A DNA stretch of 64,000 nt from Microbacterium sp. MM2322. GTDB lineage: Bacteria > Actinomycetota > Actinomycetes > Actinomycetales > Microbacteriaceae. A model generated the notes under the pieces. That model was not told where the DNA came from and did no database searches. It saw nothing but the letters and a program-made list of their open reading frames with translations. Below, in pieces: positions 24,449 to 33,648 of the stretch. Position numbers and translations under genes: made by a program. The number at the start of each line of letters is the position of its first letter. The stretch's first letter is position 1. The stretch spans positions 496,001-560,000 of the forward strand of contig NZ_OZ075067.1 of the NCBI RefSeq assembly GCF_964186585.1, given 5' to 3'.

Positions 24449-27300
24449 CGACGCTGCGGGACCGGCCCCGAGCGGATGCCGGGGAGCGCCGACGTGTGGA
24501 ACGACCGAGGCCCTCGCGCACGGCGCGGATCCGGGTCTCGGCACGTATCGCGCGGCGGCAGGTGCGCCGGGCGTGGGTGTCGTCGCTGCTGATCATGTCG
24601 CTCATCGCGTTGCCGATCGCCGGGATGGCGGGGGTGGCGGTGGTCGTCTCGAGCACGTTCGCGACGCCCGCGGAGCGGGTGAACGTCGAACTCGGGCGGA
24701 TGTCGGCCTGGGTTGAGCCGCTGTGGTCGGCGGAGTCCGGCTTCTGGCAGAAACCGGACGACCCCTACGAGTTCGGCAATTCCTCGCAATGGGGCGTGTC
24801 CGACGGGTCGAGTGAGCCCGAGCTGTCCGCTGACCCGAGGACTGCGCTCCCCCCGGGGACTGAGATCGTTCCTGTTTCGTCCGGTGACGAGCGCATCGAG
24901 ACGGTCGCCGGCACCGCCCCCGCGCGCGCCGTGGCGGGCGATGTGACGGACGCCCGGTTTGAGGGAGCGTACGCGCTCATCGACGGTCGAGCTCCCTCGG
25001 ACGACGGGGAGGTGTTGGTGACGCCCGCCGTGCTCGAGCGAGTCGGAGCGACGATCGGCGGCACGCTGACACTCGCCGACGGCGATCGGTTCACCGTCAC
25101 GGGGACATTCGACGCCGCCACCGCAGCGGATGCCGACCTCGTGATCGCGTTCTTCGACGCGGATCGGTACAGCCCGATCCGGTCCTTCCTGCCGGACGTG
25201 GACATCGATTCTGAACGGCTCAGTGCGCTGAACGCGGCGGGGTTCGGCGTCTACGCGCGACAGCTCGTTCTCGACCCGCCTCCGTTCGAGCAGCCGTACG
25301 ACGACTACACCTTCCCGACCTCTGCGGAACAGGACCAGCAGCGCCAGCTCGCCCTCGCGGCGGGTATCGGCGGCGGCGGGATCGCCGCCGGATACATGGT
25401 GGTCATGCTCGCCGGCGCCGCCTTCGCCGTGAGCGCGCGTCGCCAGCAACGCGCCCTCGCGATCGCCGCCAGCGTCGGTGCCGAGCCGCGGGACCTGCGT
25501 CGCATCGTGCTCTTGCAGGGCGCGGTGCTGGGCCTCATCGCCGGTGCCGTGGGGCTCGCGGCTGGAGTGGGACTGGCGGCTCTCCTGATGCCCATCCTCA
25601 ACAACGGCTCCGCCACCGTGTTCTGGGGATTCCACGTGCCGTGGCTGCTGCTCGCGGGTGTGCTGGTCTTCGCCGTCCTCGTCGGCTCCGCGTCGGCGTG
25701 GATGCCCGCGCGGACGGTCGGGAAGTCGGACACGATCTCCGCGCTGCGCGGGGCGCGTCGACCGATGACGGTCACGGCCGCGCGGCCGCTCTGGGGGTCT
25801 CTCCTGATCATCGTCGGCGTGGCGGTGACCGTCGTCTCGGGGATCGCCGCGGGCGCGGTCGCGATCAGCGACACGATCCCGGGCGACTCGCCCCTGCGGT
25901 GGATCCCCACTGTGGGCATCGTCGGCGGCCCCATCCTCGCTCAGGTCGGCATCCTCGTGTCCGGACGGTGGTTGCTGTGGCTGTCGTCTCGCCTCCTCTC
26001 ACGTATCGGGCTCGCCGCACGACTGGCGTCGAGGGATGCGGTCGCGAATGGTGCGCGGACCGTCCCCGCATTCGCCGCGATCGGTGCCACGGTCTTCGTC
26101 GGCGTGTTCGCTGTATCGATGGGCATGATGACGGCCGAGCAGTCCGCGCGGAACTACACCTACAGCGCGCCGGTGGGCACAGTCGTCGCGGACGTCTCCT
26201 CGATGGACGGTTCGCTCTTGACTGCGGACGTCGCCCAGGATGCGGTCGACGAGGTCAAGCGGCTTTTCGCGTCGTCCGGGGCGACGGGGATCGGCGTCGT
26301 GAGCGGCGAGCAACCTCTGTACTTCGCCGAAACGGCTGCCGACATCCCGCTCGATCTGGAGCACGTGATGCTCGTGGCCCCTGCTCGGTCGCTCGTGTCT
26401 CTGGTCGAGGGAGGGTCGCAGGGATTCACCTTTTACGGGAACTCGACCGAGAATCTCTCCGTCGTGGCGGCGGACGACCTAGATGCGGCGATAGGGGTCA
26501 CCCTGAGCGAGGATCAGCGCGCCGCCTATGCCGCAGGAGCGGTCATCGTCGTCGACGACAGCTACGTCACGGACGGGCAGGTCGACGTCGGCGCATGGAG
26601 TGCCCGCGATGCCTTCGAGGGCAAGATGCCCAACAACGTCTGGACGGATGGTCAGGTCTATGACCCAAGGTGGCAGCGCACGGCGCCCGCGATCACGGTG
26701 ACCGCACCCGACCAGAACATCGTCGCGGCCGTGGCCCCGACGACGGCCCGTGAGTGGGGCATCGAGGTCGTACCTCGTCAGGTGCTCGCCGTCTTCCCCG
26801 AAGGTGCGGACATGAACTCCCAGGACCGTCTGAACGCGCTTACGGGAAGTCTCGATACAGACGAGTACCAGGTCTCCCTGTGGCGCGAGACCGGCCCCTC
26901 GAGCCCTGCCGTCTGGCTCGTCCCGCTTCTTGCGGCCGTCGCGGTCCTCGTGCTCGGTGCGAGCGCGGTCGCCCTCGGCCTCGCACGCTTCGAGCGGCGC
27001 CCCGACGACGCCACCCTCGCGGCCGTCGGCGGCACGCCGGGACTCCGCCGTCGCATCGGACTGTGGCAGGGCCTCGTAATCGCCGGCTTCGGCACGTTCG
27101 CGGGGGCGACCGCCGGCATCCTTCCCCCCATCGGTTTCTGGCTGCAGTCGCAGACCTCGTTCGAGCCGCTCAACCTCGCCGACATCCCGTGGTGGCTGCT
27201 CGGTGCTCTCGCCGTGGCGCTGCCGCTCGGGATCGCAGCGGTCAACTGGCTCGTGCCGCCGCGCGAGCCCGAGCTCACGCGACGCAACGTCATCGCGTGA
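24445..27300 (+). CDS. FtsX-like ABC permease (MacB-type), 951 residues
   Basis: Large membrane protein with an N-terminal transmembrane helix (about residues 45-70) followed by an extracellular domain with a MacB-like core. A first FtsX block (about 330-460) contains AFAVSARRQQRALAIAASVG. Further transmembrane helices occur near 480-600. A second extracellular domain and a C-terminal FtsX block (AALGLARFERRPDDATLAAV) finish the protein. Such duplicated FtsX permeases with the preceding ATPase move peptides or hydrophobic compounds, or sense antimicrobial peptides. No substrate can be named. The PadR gene at the head of the operon is the probable regulator. Confidence 0.88.
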   Translation: MTTLRDRPRADAGERRRVERPRPSRTARIRVSARIARRQVRRAWVSSLLIMSLIALPIAGMAGVAVVVSSTFATPAERVNVELGRMSAWVEPLWSAESGFWQKPDDPYEFGNSSQWGVSDGSSEPELSADPRTALPPGTEIVPVSSGDERIETVAGTAPARAVAGDVTDARFEGAYALIDGRAPSDDGEVLVTPAVLERVGATIGGTLTLADGDRFTVTGTFDAATAADADLVIAFFDADRYSPIRSFLPDVDIDSERLSALNAAGFGVYARQLVLDPPPFEQPYDDYTFPTSAEQDQQRQLALAAGIGGGGIAAGYMVVMLAGAAFAVSARRQQRALAIAASVGAEPRDLRRIVLLQGAVLGLIAGAVGLAAGVGLAALLMPILNNGSATVFWGFHVPWLLLAGVLVFAVLVGSASAWMPARTVGKSDTISALRGARRPMTVTAARPLWGSLLIIVGVAVTVVSGIAAGAVAISDTIPGDSPLRWIPTVGIVGGPILAQVGILVSGRWLLWLSSRLLSRIGLAARLASRDAVANGARTVPAFAAIGATVFVGVFAVSMGMMTAEQSARNYTYSAPVGTVVADVSSMDGSLLTADVAQDAVDEVKRLFASSGATGIGVVSGEQPLYFAETAADIPLDLEHVMLVAPARSLVSLVEGGSQGFTFYGNSTENLSVVAADDLDAAIGVTLSEDQRAAYAAGAVIVVDDSYVTDGQVDVGAWSARDAFEGKMPNNVWTDGQVYDPRWQRTAPAITVTAPDQNIVAAVAPTTAREWGIEVVPRQVLAVFPEGADMNSQDRLNALTGSLDTDEYQVSLWRETGPSSPAVWLVPLLAAVAVLVLGASAVALGLARFERRPDDATLAAVGGTPGLRRRIGLWQGLVIAGFGTFAGATAGILPPIGFWLQSQTSFEPLNLADIPWWLLGALAVALPLGIAAVNWLVPPREPELTRRNVIA

Positions 27301-27315
27301 GCCCGGGCGGACGCG

Positions 27316-28698
27316 TCACAGCCGAGCGGATGCCTCGGTCAGCACGCTCCGCAGGATCCCCTCGATCTCGTCGAACTCCGCCGGCCCCATCGTGAGCGGC
27401 GGGGCGAGCTGGATGACGGGGTCGCCGCGGTCGTCGGCGCGGCAGTAGAGACCCGCGTCGAAGAGCGCCTTCGAGAGGAACCCGCGCAGCAGACGCTCGG
27501 ACTCGGCGGCGTCGAAGGTCTGCTTCGTCGCCTTGTCCTTCACCAGCTCGATGCCGAAGAAGTACCCGTCGCCGCGGACATCGCCGACGATCGGCAGGTC
27601 GAGGAGCCGCTCGAGCGACGCGCGGAAGACGGGCGAGTTCTTGCGGACGTTCTGCAGCAGGCCCTCCTCCTCGAAGATGTCGAGGTTCTCCATCGCCACC
27701 GCCGTCGAGACGGGGTGTCCACCGAACGTGTACCCGTGCGGGAACGACGTCGTCCCGTGCGAGAACGGCTCGTGGATGCGGTCGGTGACGATCGTGCCGC
27801 CGAGCGGTGAATACCCGCTCGTGACCGCCTTCGCGAAGGTGATCATGTCGGGCTGGTAACCGTAGCGGTCCGCGCCGAACCACTCGCCGAGCCGGCCGAA
27901 CGCGCAGATCACCTCGTCCGAGACGAGCAGCACGTCGTGCCGGTCGCAGATCTCGCGGACACGCTGAAAATAGCCGGGCGGGGGCGGGAAGCATCCGCCC
28001 GAGTTCTGCACCGGCTCGAGGAACACCGCGGCGACCGTCTCCGCTCCCTCGAAGAGGATCGCCTCCTCGATGCGGTCGGCGGCCCACTTTCCGTACTCCT
28101 CCGGGGTCGTACCCGTGAAGCCCTGCTCCGCGGCGCGGTACCAGTTCGTGTTGGGCACGCGGAAGCCTCCCGGCGTCACCGGCTCGAACATCGACTTCAT
28201 GGCCGGTAGGCCCGTGATCGCGAGGGCTCCCTGCGGAGTGCCGTGGTACGCGACGAAGCGGGAGATCACCTTGTGCTTCGTGGGCTTGCCCTGCAGCCTC
28301 CAGTACTGCTTCGCCAGCTTGAACGCGGTCTCAACCGCTTCGCCGCCGCCCGTCGAGAAGAAGACGCGGTTCAGGTCGCCGGGCGCGAGGTGGGCGAGAC
28401 GGTCGGCCAACTCGATGGCCGACGGATGCGCATACGACCAGATGGGGAAGAATGCGAGCTCCTCCGCCTGCCGGGCCGCGGCCTGCGCCAACCGCGCACG
28501 ACCGTGGCCGGCGGCGACGACGAACAGGCCGGACAGGCCATCGATGTACTTCTTGCCGGCCGCATCCCAGATGTGATGCCCCTCGCCCTTCACGATGATC
28601 GGGACGCCGTCCCCCTCCGTCATCGACGACTGCCGCGCGAAGTGCAACCAGAGGTGATCGCGCGCCATGGCCTGCAGGTCGGATTCGGATCGGGACAT
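27316..28698 (-). CDS. Class III aminotransferase (putrescine/omega-amine:pyruvate type)
   Basis: 460 residues. Class III PLP transaminase with the motif DVLLVSDEVICAFGR, PLP lysine Lys290 in ITFAKAVTSGYSPLGG, and the C-terminal HGYTFGGHPVSTAVAMEN. The N-terminal YIDGLSGLFVVAAGHGR and the IWSYAHP segment resemble SpuC/omega-amine:pyruvate aminotransferases. It is the last gene of a four-gene minus-strand operon with a deiminase, an amidase and a PLP decarboxylase, so a diamine such as putrescine or 1,3-diaminopropane is the most plausible donor. The exact substrate is inferred. Confidence 0.82.
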   Translation of the reverse strand: MSRSESDLQAMARDHLWLHFARQSSMTEGDGVPIIVKGEGHHIWDAAGKKYIDGLSGLFVVAAGHGRARLAQAAARQAEELAFFPIWSYAHPSAIELADRLAHLAPGDLNRVFFSTGGGEAVETAFKLAKQYWRLQGKPTKHKVISRFVAYHGTPQGALAITGLPAMKSMFEPVTPGGFRVPNTNWYRAAEQGFTGTTPEEYGKWAADRIEEAILFEGAETVAAVFLEPVQNSGGCFPPPPGYFQRVREICDRHDVLLVSDEVICAFGRLGEWFGADRYGYQPDMITFAKAVTSGYSPLGGTIVTDRIHEPFSHGTTSFPHGYTFGGHPVSTAVAMENLDIFEEEGLLQNVRKNSPVFRASLERLLDLPIVGDVRGDGYFFGIELVKDKATKQTFDAAESERLLRGFLSKALFDAGLYCRADDRGDPVIQLAPPLTMGPAEFDEIEGILRSVLTEASARL

Positions 28699-28740
28699 GT
28701 CTACCTCCGGTGCGTCGGTGCGGGGTGGGATGCCGGCGGT

Positions 28741-30102
28741 TCAGCGCATGGTGTCGAGGATGCCGACGAGGTCCTCGAAGCGGGTGCGGGGGTTCAGGAT
28801 CGCGAAGCGCGCGTTCGTCCGGCCGCCGTGGCTCGACGGCGTGACGAAGGCGTGCTGGTCGTCGAGGAGGCGGTTCGACCAGGTCGTGTAGTCCGCCTTG
28901 TCCCAGCCGCGACGCTCGAACACGACGACGCTCAGCTGCGGGCGGCGGACGAGTTCGAGCTCGTCGCGGGATTCGATCTCGGCGGCGATCTGCTCGGCGA
29001 GGGTGATCGAGGCGGTGATCGCCTCGCGGTAGACCTCGGCGCCGTAGGTCGCGAGCGAGAACCACAGCGGCAGGCCGCGGGCGCGACGCGTGAGGTGCGC
29101 GGCGAAGTCCGACGGGCTCCAGTCGCTCGTCTCGGTGAGCGTGTCGAGGTACTCGGCGTGCTGCGTGTGCGCGCGGCGTCCGAGCTCGGGGTCGCGATAC
29201 AGCAGGGCGCAGGCGTCGAACGGGGCGAACAGCCACTTGTGCGGGTCGACGATGAGGGAGTCGGCGTGCTCGAGGCCGGCGAAGTAGTGGCGCGCCTCGG
29301 GTGACAGCGCGGCAGCGAGACCGTAGGCGCCGTCGACGTGCAGCCACACGCCGAACTCGCGGGTGACCTCGGCGACCGAGGCGATGTCGTCGACGATGCC
29401 GAAGTTGGTGGACCCCGCCGTGGCGACGACCGCGAACACGCTGTCGCCGTGCTCTTCGAGGGCTGCGCGCACCGCATCGCCGTGCAGCACGCCACCGGCG
29501 TCGGGGGCGACCGTGACGACCTCGACGTCCATGACCCTGGCGGCCGACGCGATCGAGGAGTGCGCTTCCGCAGAGCAGACGACGCGCCAGCGGTCGGGAC
29601 GGATGCCGCGTTCCCGCGCCGTCTCACGCGCAGCGACGAGCGCCGAGAGGTTGCCGAGCGTCCCGCCCTGGACGAAGACGCCGCCCGCGGTCGCCGGCAG
29701 CCCGAACTCTCCGGCGAGCCAGCGGAGCACTTCGTTCTCGGCGTGGACGGCGCCCGCACCCTCGAGCCACGATCCGCCGTACAGCGCGCTCGCCGAGACG
29801 ACGAGGTCGAACGCCGCAGCGGCCTTCGACGGTGCACTCGGGATGAACGACAGGTACCGCGGGTCGTCGGTCGTGATGCACGCCGGGGCGAGCACGTGCT
29901 CGAAGACGCCCAGCGCCTTCTGCGCGCCGATGCCCTTCTCGTTGATCGTCACGCCCGCCAGACGTGTCAACTCGGCGGGCGAGAGCGGCTTGTCGAGCGG
30001 GTTGTCGTCGGTGAGCAGTCGCTGTCGCGAATAGTTCAGGACGAGGTCGACGATCTGACGGGTCTCGTCGGTGACGTCATGCATGCGGGCGGGGCGGGTC
30101 AT
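28741..30102 (-). CDS. Group II PLP-dependent decarboxylase (aromatic amino acid / diaminobutyrate type)
   Basis: 453 residues from ATG 30102, overlapping the amidase stop by four bases. Group II decarboxylase features are GVFVQGGTLGNLSALVAARE, VCSAEAHSSI, WLHVDGAYG, and the PLP-lysine motif VDPHKWLFAPFDAC with Lys289. The C-terminal FAILNPRTRFEDL segment is typical. Members decarboxylate aromatic amino acids, glutamate or 2,4-diaminobutyrate. The neighbouring transaminase and polyamine genes favour an amino acid to amine step, perhaps diaminobutyrate to 1,3-diaminopropane, but sequence alone does not settle it. Confidence 0.83.
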   Translation of the reverse strand: MTRPARMHDVTDETRQIVDLVLNYSRQRLLTDDNPLDKPLSPAELTRLAGVTINEKGIGAQKALGVFEHVLAPACITTDDPRYLSFIPSAPSKAAAAFDLVVSASALYGGSWLEGAGAVHAENEVLRWLAGEFGLPATAGGVFVQGGTLGNLSALVAARETARERGIRPDRWRVVCSAEAHSSIASAARVMDVEVVTVAPDAGGVLHGDAVRAALEEHGDSVFAVVATAGSTNFGIVDDIASVAEVTREFGVWLHVDGAYGLAAALSPEARHYFAGLEHADSLIVDPHKWLFAPFDACALLYRDPELGRRAHTQHAEYLDTLTETSDWSPSDFAAHLTRRARGLPLWFSLATYGAEVYREAITASITLAEQIAAEIESRDELELVRRPQLSVVVFERRGWDKADYTTWSNRLLDDQHAFVTPSSHGGRTNARFAILNPRTRFEDLVGILDTMR

Positions 30103-31808
30103 CGGTTCTCCGAGATCGGGGGCAGCGCAGGTGTGCGCGGCGGTGGCGTCCGGCGGGTACCCAGACGTTCGAAGGCTACGCCCAGACGCAGCAGCGTGGC
30201 ATCGTCGTGGCCGCGGCCGGCGAAGGTGAGGCCCACCGGCATCCCGATGTCGGCCATCGTGCCCATCGGGACGGTGACGGTCGGGATGCCGAGGTGGCGG
30301 ATCGCGAGGTTGCCGTTGGCGATCCACACGCCGTTGCGCCACCCCAGGTCGGCTGAGGCCGGGTTCACGTCCATGTCGGCGGGGCCGACGTCGGCGACGG
30401 CGGGGAAGGCGACGGCGTCGAGGCCGGCGGCATCCATCCACTCCTCGAGGTCGACACGGCGCGTGCGTTCGAGGCCGTGCAGACCCTCGGCCAGTTCGGG
30501 CATGTCGTCGAGCGTCGCACCGGGGTGCGCACGCACCCAGTCGGGGTACACGGCGATGTCGTCGTCGAACCCGGTGTAGCGGTCGGGCAGCGCGCCCGGG
30601 GGATGCGGGAAGATCGCCGCCCCGTCGACGTCGGCGAGCGTGGCGAGCGCCGGGTCGCCGTTGGCGGCCAGGAAGTCGTCCCACGCCCACGCCGACAGGT
30701 CGATGATCTCGCGGCGGAGGTACCCCTCGGGCAGCCGGTCGGCGATCGTGGGCGCTCCGGCGCGGTCGCCCTCGTAGTTGCTCACGACGGGGAAGTCGAC
30801 CTCGACGACGGTCGCTCCCGCAGCCTCGAGGTCGGCACGGGCCGCGCGCCACAACTCGAGCACCGACTCCCGCGTCTCGATCCGCTGACCGGTCGGGCCG
30901 CCGATCGTCGTGCCGGTCCCGGCATCCGGATCCTCACCGATGTACATGCGCGGGATGCCGAGGCGCACCCCCGCGAGCGACGCGCCCGCTGCGAGCGCCG
31001 GGTACGACGCGGGTCGCAGGGCGGATGCGGCCGGCAGGTCGATCCAGGGCTGCGCGCGCCAGAAGTCGCCGCGCGTGTCGGGATCGTCGGCGACGATGAC
31101 GTCGAGCAGTTCGAGCAGGTCGGCCATTGTCCGGGTGTGCGGCACGACGACGTCCATCGTGGGAACGAGCGGCCAGTTGCCGCGGACCGAGATGATGCCG
31201 CGCGACGGCGTGTAGGCGCACAGCGCGTTGTTCGAGGCGGGGCCGCGGCCCGACGACCAGGTCTCCTCGCCGAGACCGAACGCGGCGAAACTCGCGGCCG
31301 TCGCGGTTCCCGACCCGTTCGACGAGCCGCTCGCGAACGGTGCGGTCAGCCAGTCGGCGGAGTAGGGGCTCTCGGCGCGGCCGTAGACGCCGCGCTGCAT
31401 GCCGCCGTTGGCCATCGGGGGCATGTTGGTCAGGCCCAGGCAGATCGCCCCGCCGCCGCGGAGCCGCTCGATCGTGAACGCGTCGCGCTGGGCGACGAGC
31501 TCGGCGAAGGCGGGGGAGCCGGCCGCCGCGGTGAGCCCGCGGACGAGGTAGCTGTCCTTGGCCGTGTACGGGATGCCGTCGAGCGGGCCGAGCGTCTCGC
31601 CGCGGGCCCTGCGCGCGTCGGACGCCACGGCCTCGGCACGGGCATCGGGATTGCGGACGACGACGGCGTTCAGCGCCGTCTCGGTGTCGGGTCCGTCGTA
31701 CGCGTCGATCCGTGCGAGGTAGGCATCGACGAGCTCGACCGCCGTGGTCTCGCCGGATTCCAGCGCCGCGCGCAGGTCGGCGATCGAGGCTTCGACGACG
31801 TCGATCAT
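30099..31808 (-). CDS. Amidase-signature hydrolase
   Basis: 569 residues from ATG 31808, overlapping both neighbours by four bases. Amidase signature triad: Lys84 in PLDGIPYTAKDS, the cis-serine in FASGSSNGSGTATAASFAAF, and the nucleophile serine in ETWSSGRGPASNN. The usual GGSSGG and TDTGGS motifs are slightly altered (GSSNGS, TWSSGR), which marks a distinct subfamily. The C-terminal GIPTVTVPMGTMADIGMPVG is typical. In this operon it follows an agmatine-deiminase-like enzyme, so it could hydrolyse N-carbamoylputrescine, a step normally done by a nitrilase-fold enzyme. This is context-based inference. Confidence 0.85.
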   Translation of the reverse strand: MIDVVEASIADLRAALESGETTAVELVDAYLARIDAYDGPDTETALNAVVVRNPDARAEAVASDARRARGETLGPLDGIPYTAKDSYLVRGLTAAAGSPAFAELVAQRDAFTIERLRGGGAICLGLTNMPPMANGGMQRGVYGRAESPYSADWLTAPFASGSSNGSGTATAASFAAFGLGEETWSSGRGPASNNALCAYTPSRGIISVRGNWPLVPTMDVVVPHTRTMADLLELLDVIVADDPDTRGDFWRAQPWIDLPAASALRPASYPALAAGASLAGVRLGIPRMYIGEDPDAGTGTTIGGPTGQRIETRESVLELWRAARADLEAAGATVVEVDFPVVSNYEGDRAGAPTIADRLPEGYLRREIIDLSAWAWDDFLAANGDPALATLADVDGAAIFPHPPGALPDRYTGFDDDIAVYPDWVRAHPGATLDDMPELAEGLHGLERTRRVDLEEWMDAAGLDAVAFPAVADVGPADMDVNPASADLGWRNGVWIANGNLAIRHLGIPTVTVPMGTMADIGMPVGLTFAGRGHDDATLLRLGVAFERLGTRRTPPPRTPALPPISENR

Positions 31809-32839
31809 CGAATCACCGCCGGCTGCTGCTGCGTGATGCAGTGGATGCCGCCCCCTCGGGCGAACAGGCCACGCGCATCGACCGTGACGACCTCGCGGCC
31901 CGGGTAGGCCTCCGCGAGGATCGCCCGCGCGTTCGCGTCGGCGCGCTCCTCGCCGAAGCCGCACGCGATGACACCGCCGTTCACGACGAGGTGGTTGACG
32001 TAGCTCCAGTCGACCGGGCCGTGCGCGTCGGTGAGGGTCTCGGGTGCGGGGAGGGAGACGATGTCGAAGCGGCGGCCGGCGGCATCCGTCTGCCCGTCGA
32101 GCTCGGCGCGGAGCGTCGCGGTGACCGCGTGGTCGGGGTGCGAGGCGTCGCGCTGATCGTGGAGCAGGAGGCGGCCGGGCGAGGGGATCGTCGCCACGAT
32201 GTCGACGTGCCCGTTCGTGCCGAGGTCGTCGTAGTCGCGTGTGAGGCCGCGGCTCAGCCACACGGCGCGAGTCATGCCGAGCGTGCGGGCCAGCTCGGCC
32301 TCGACGCGGGCGCGGTCGGCGAACGGGTTCCGGCGCGGGTCGAGCTGCACGGTCTCGGTGAGCAGCACGGTGCCTTCGCCGTCGACGTGGATGCCGCCGC
32401 CCTCGTTCACGAGCACCGACGAGACGAGCTCGGCCCCGACCTCGGCGGCGACGATGCGGGCGTGCTCAGCGGAGTGCCGCCACTCGGCCCAGTCGGGCGC
32501 TCCCCAGCCGTTGAAGATCCAGTCGACCGCGCCGAGGACACCGGGCCGCTCGTCGTCGACGACGAAGGTGGGGCCGTGGTCCCGCATCCAGAACTCGTCG
32601 ACCGGGGCCTCGACGATGGTGACGTCGCCGGGCAGCATGCGGCGGGCGCGCGTGCTCTCAGTCGGGTCGACGACCATCGTCACGGGCTCGAACCGGGCGA
32701 CGGCGGCCGCGACGGCCGTCCACGTCGCGTAGCCCTCCTCGCGCTCGGCGTCGGTGTCGCCGAGGGTGATTCCCTCGCGGGGGAACGCCATCCAGGTGCG
32801 CTCGTGTGCAGCGGTCTCGCTCGGCATGCGCCAACCCAT
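31805..32839 (-). CDS. aguA: Agmatine deiminase / peptidyl-arginine deiminase family (PF04371)
   Basis: 344 residues, first gene of the minus-strand operon. All catalytic motifs of the agmatine deiminase group are present: EFWMRDHGPTFVV, NEGGGIHVDGEG, DLGTNGHVDIVA (catalytic histidine) and the C-terminal GGGIHCITQQQPA with nucleophile Cys334. Agmatine deiminase converts agmatine to N-carbamoylputrescine plus ammonia. The deiminase-amidase-decarboxylase-transaminase order suggests agmatine or putrescine conversion. Divergent from a TetR gene across a conserved palindrome, so probably TetR-controlled. Confidence 0.85.
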   Translation of the reverse strand: MGWRMPSETAAHERTWMAFPREGITLGDTDAEREEGYATWTAVAAAVARFEPVTMVVDPTESTRARRMLPGDVTIVEAPVDEFWMRDHGPTFVVDDERPGVLGAVDWIFNGWGAPDWAEWRHSAEHARIVAAEVGAELVSSVLVNEGGGIHVDGEGTVLLTETVQLDPRRNPFADRARVEAELARTLGMTRAVWLSRGLTRDYDDLGTNGHVDIVATIPSPGRLLLHDQRDASHPDHAVTATLRAELDGQTDAAGRRFDIVSLPAPETLTDAHGPVDWSYVNHLVVNGGVIACGFGEERADANARAILAEAYPGREVVTVDARGLFARGGGIHCITQQQPAVIR

Positions 32840-32864
32840 GGCGGGCTCCTCGTTCGTCGGGTAG

Positions 32865-32888
32865 CTTATTGATCAAATGGTCAATAAG
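32865..32888. promoter_or_regulatory. 24-base inverted repeat between the deiminase operon and tetR
   Basis: Two 12-base arms, CTTATTGATCAA and ATGGTCAATAAG, are complementary at 10 of 12 positions. The site lies 26 bases upstream of the deiminase start and 19 bases before the preferred tetR start, in an AT-rich patch of an otherwise GC-rich region. Position and symmetry fit a TetR dimer operator that could repress both directions. Confidence 0.7.
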
Positions 32889-32906
32889 GGGGAGGTTACC
32901 GAGTCC

Positions 32907-33530
32907 ATGTCGCAGGAGTCAACCGTCCGTCGGACCCGCAAGAGCCCGGCCGAGCGTCGCGACGAGATCGCCGCCGCCGCGCGCGACATCGCGCTCGCCG
33001 ACGGTCTCGTGGCTGTGACCCTGCGTGCTGTGGCTGCGCGCGTCGGCGTGGCGCCAGGGCTCGTCGCTCACCACGTCGACGGCATGGATGCGCTCGTCGC
33101 CGACACCTTCGGCCGAATCGTCGCCGACGAACTCGACGTGCTCCTCCGCCTCATGCACCAGAAGGATGCCGCCACCGCACGACTCGGCGTGCTCATCGAC
33201 GCCGTGCTCGGCGACGAGCCCAACGACGTCACGTTCGTCTGGGTGCAGGGCTGGGCGCTCGGTGCCCGCAGCGAGCCGCTCGCCGCACGCGTGCGCGCCG
33301 AGATGGACGCCTGGCAAGCCGCGCTCGCGGCCGAGATCGCCCGCGGCCACGAGCGGGGCGAGTTCGGCGAGGGGGATGCCGACGCGATCGCCTGGCATCT
33401 GCTGGCGATCTTCGACGGCCTCGGCGCGCACGGCCTCGTCAGCTGGCGCGACGACCCGTCACGCGCCGACCTGACCCGTCGCGCGCTCGCGGGTCTGCTG
33501 GGCGTCCCCGCCCACGCGCTGCATCCCTGA
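32907..33530 (+). CDS. TetR-family transcriptional regulator
   Basis: 207 residues from ATG 32907, with GGGGGAGG at about 32887-32894. An in-frame ATG at 32877 would begin inside the palindrome and is less likely. N-terminal helix-turn-helix: RRDEIAAAARDIALADGLVA, VTLRAVAARVGVAPGLVAHH. The C-terminal ligand domain (about 65-200) contains WALGARSEPLAARVRAEM and a BetI-like helical pattern. It faces the deiminase operon across the inverted repeat at 32865 and probably represses it and itself until a polyamine-type ligand binds. Confidence 0.85.
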   Translation: MSQESTVRRTRKSPAERRDEIAAAARDIALADGLVAVTLRAVAARVGVAPGLVAHHVDGMDALVADTFGRIVADELDVLLRLMHQKDAATARLGVLIDAVLGDEPNDVTFVWVQGWALGARSEPLAARVRAEMDAWQAALAAEIARGHERGEFGEGDADAIAWHLLAIFDGLGAHGLVSWRDDPSRADLTRRALAGLLGVPAHALHP

Positions 33531-33550
33531 GCCGCCGCCGAGACCATCCG

Positions 33551-33622
33551 GGACGCCTCGACCCGACGGGAACGGCGGTCACCCGCGAAGAATGGATGCC
33601 GGTTGCGTCGGCTCGGCAACGT
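33551..33622 (-). repeat. Intergenic repeat, copy A (toxin locus)
   Basis: About 70 bases beginning CTCGACCCGACGGGAACGGC and ending in GCGTCGGCTCG plus a few bases. The same sequence, with small differences, follows two other genes of the toxin locus (35101-35171 and 35652-35723). This copy lies downstream of the effector gene at 33649-34284. It is the most divergent copy in its middle. Confidence 0.8.
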
Positions 33623-33648
33623 TCAGACTTTGAGGATGCCGCTATTGG

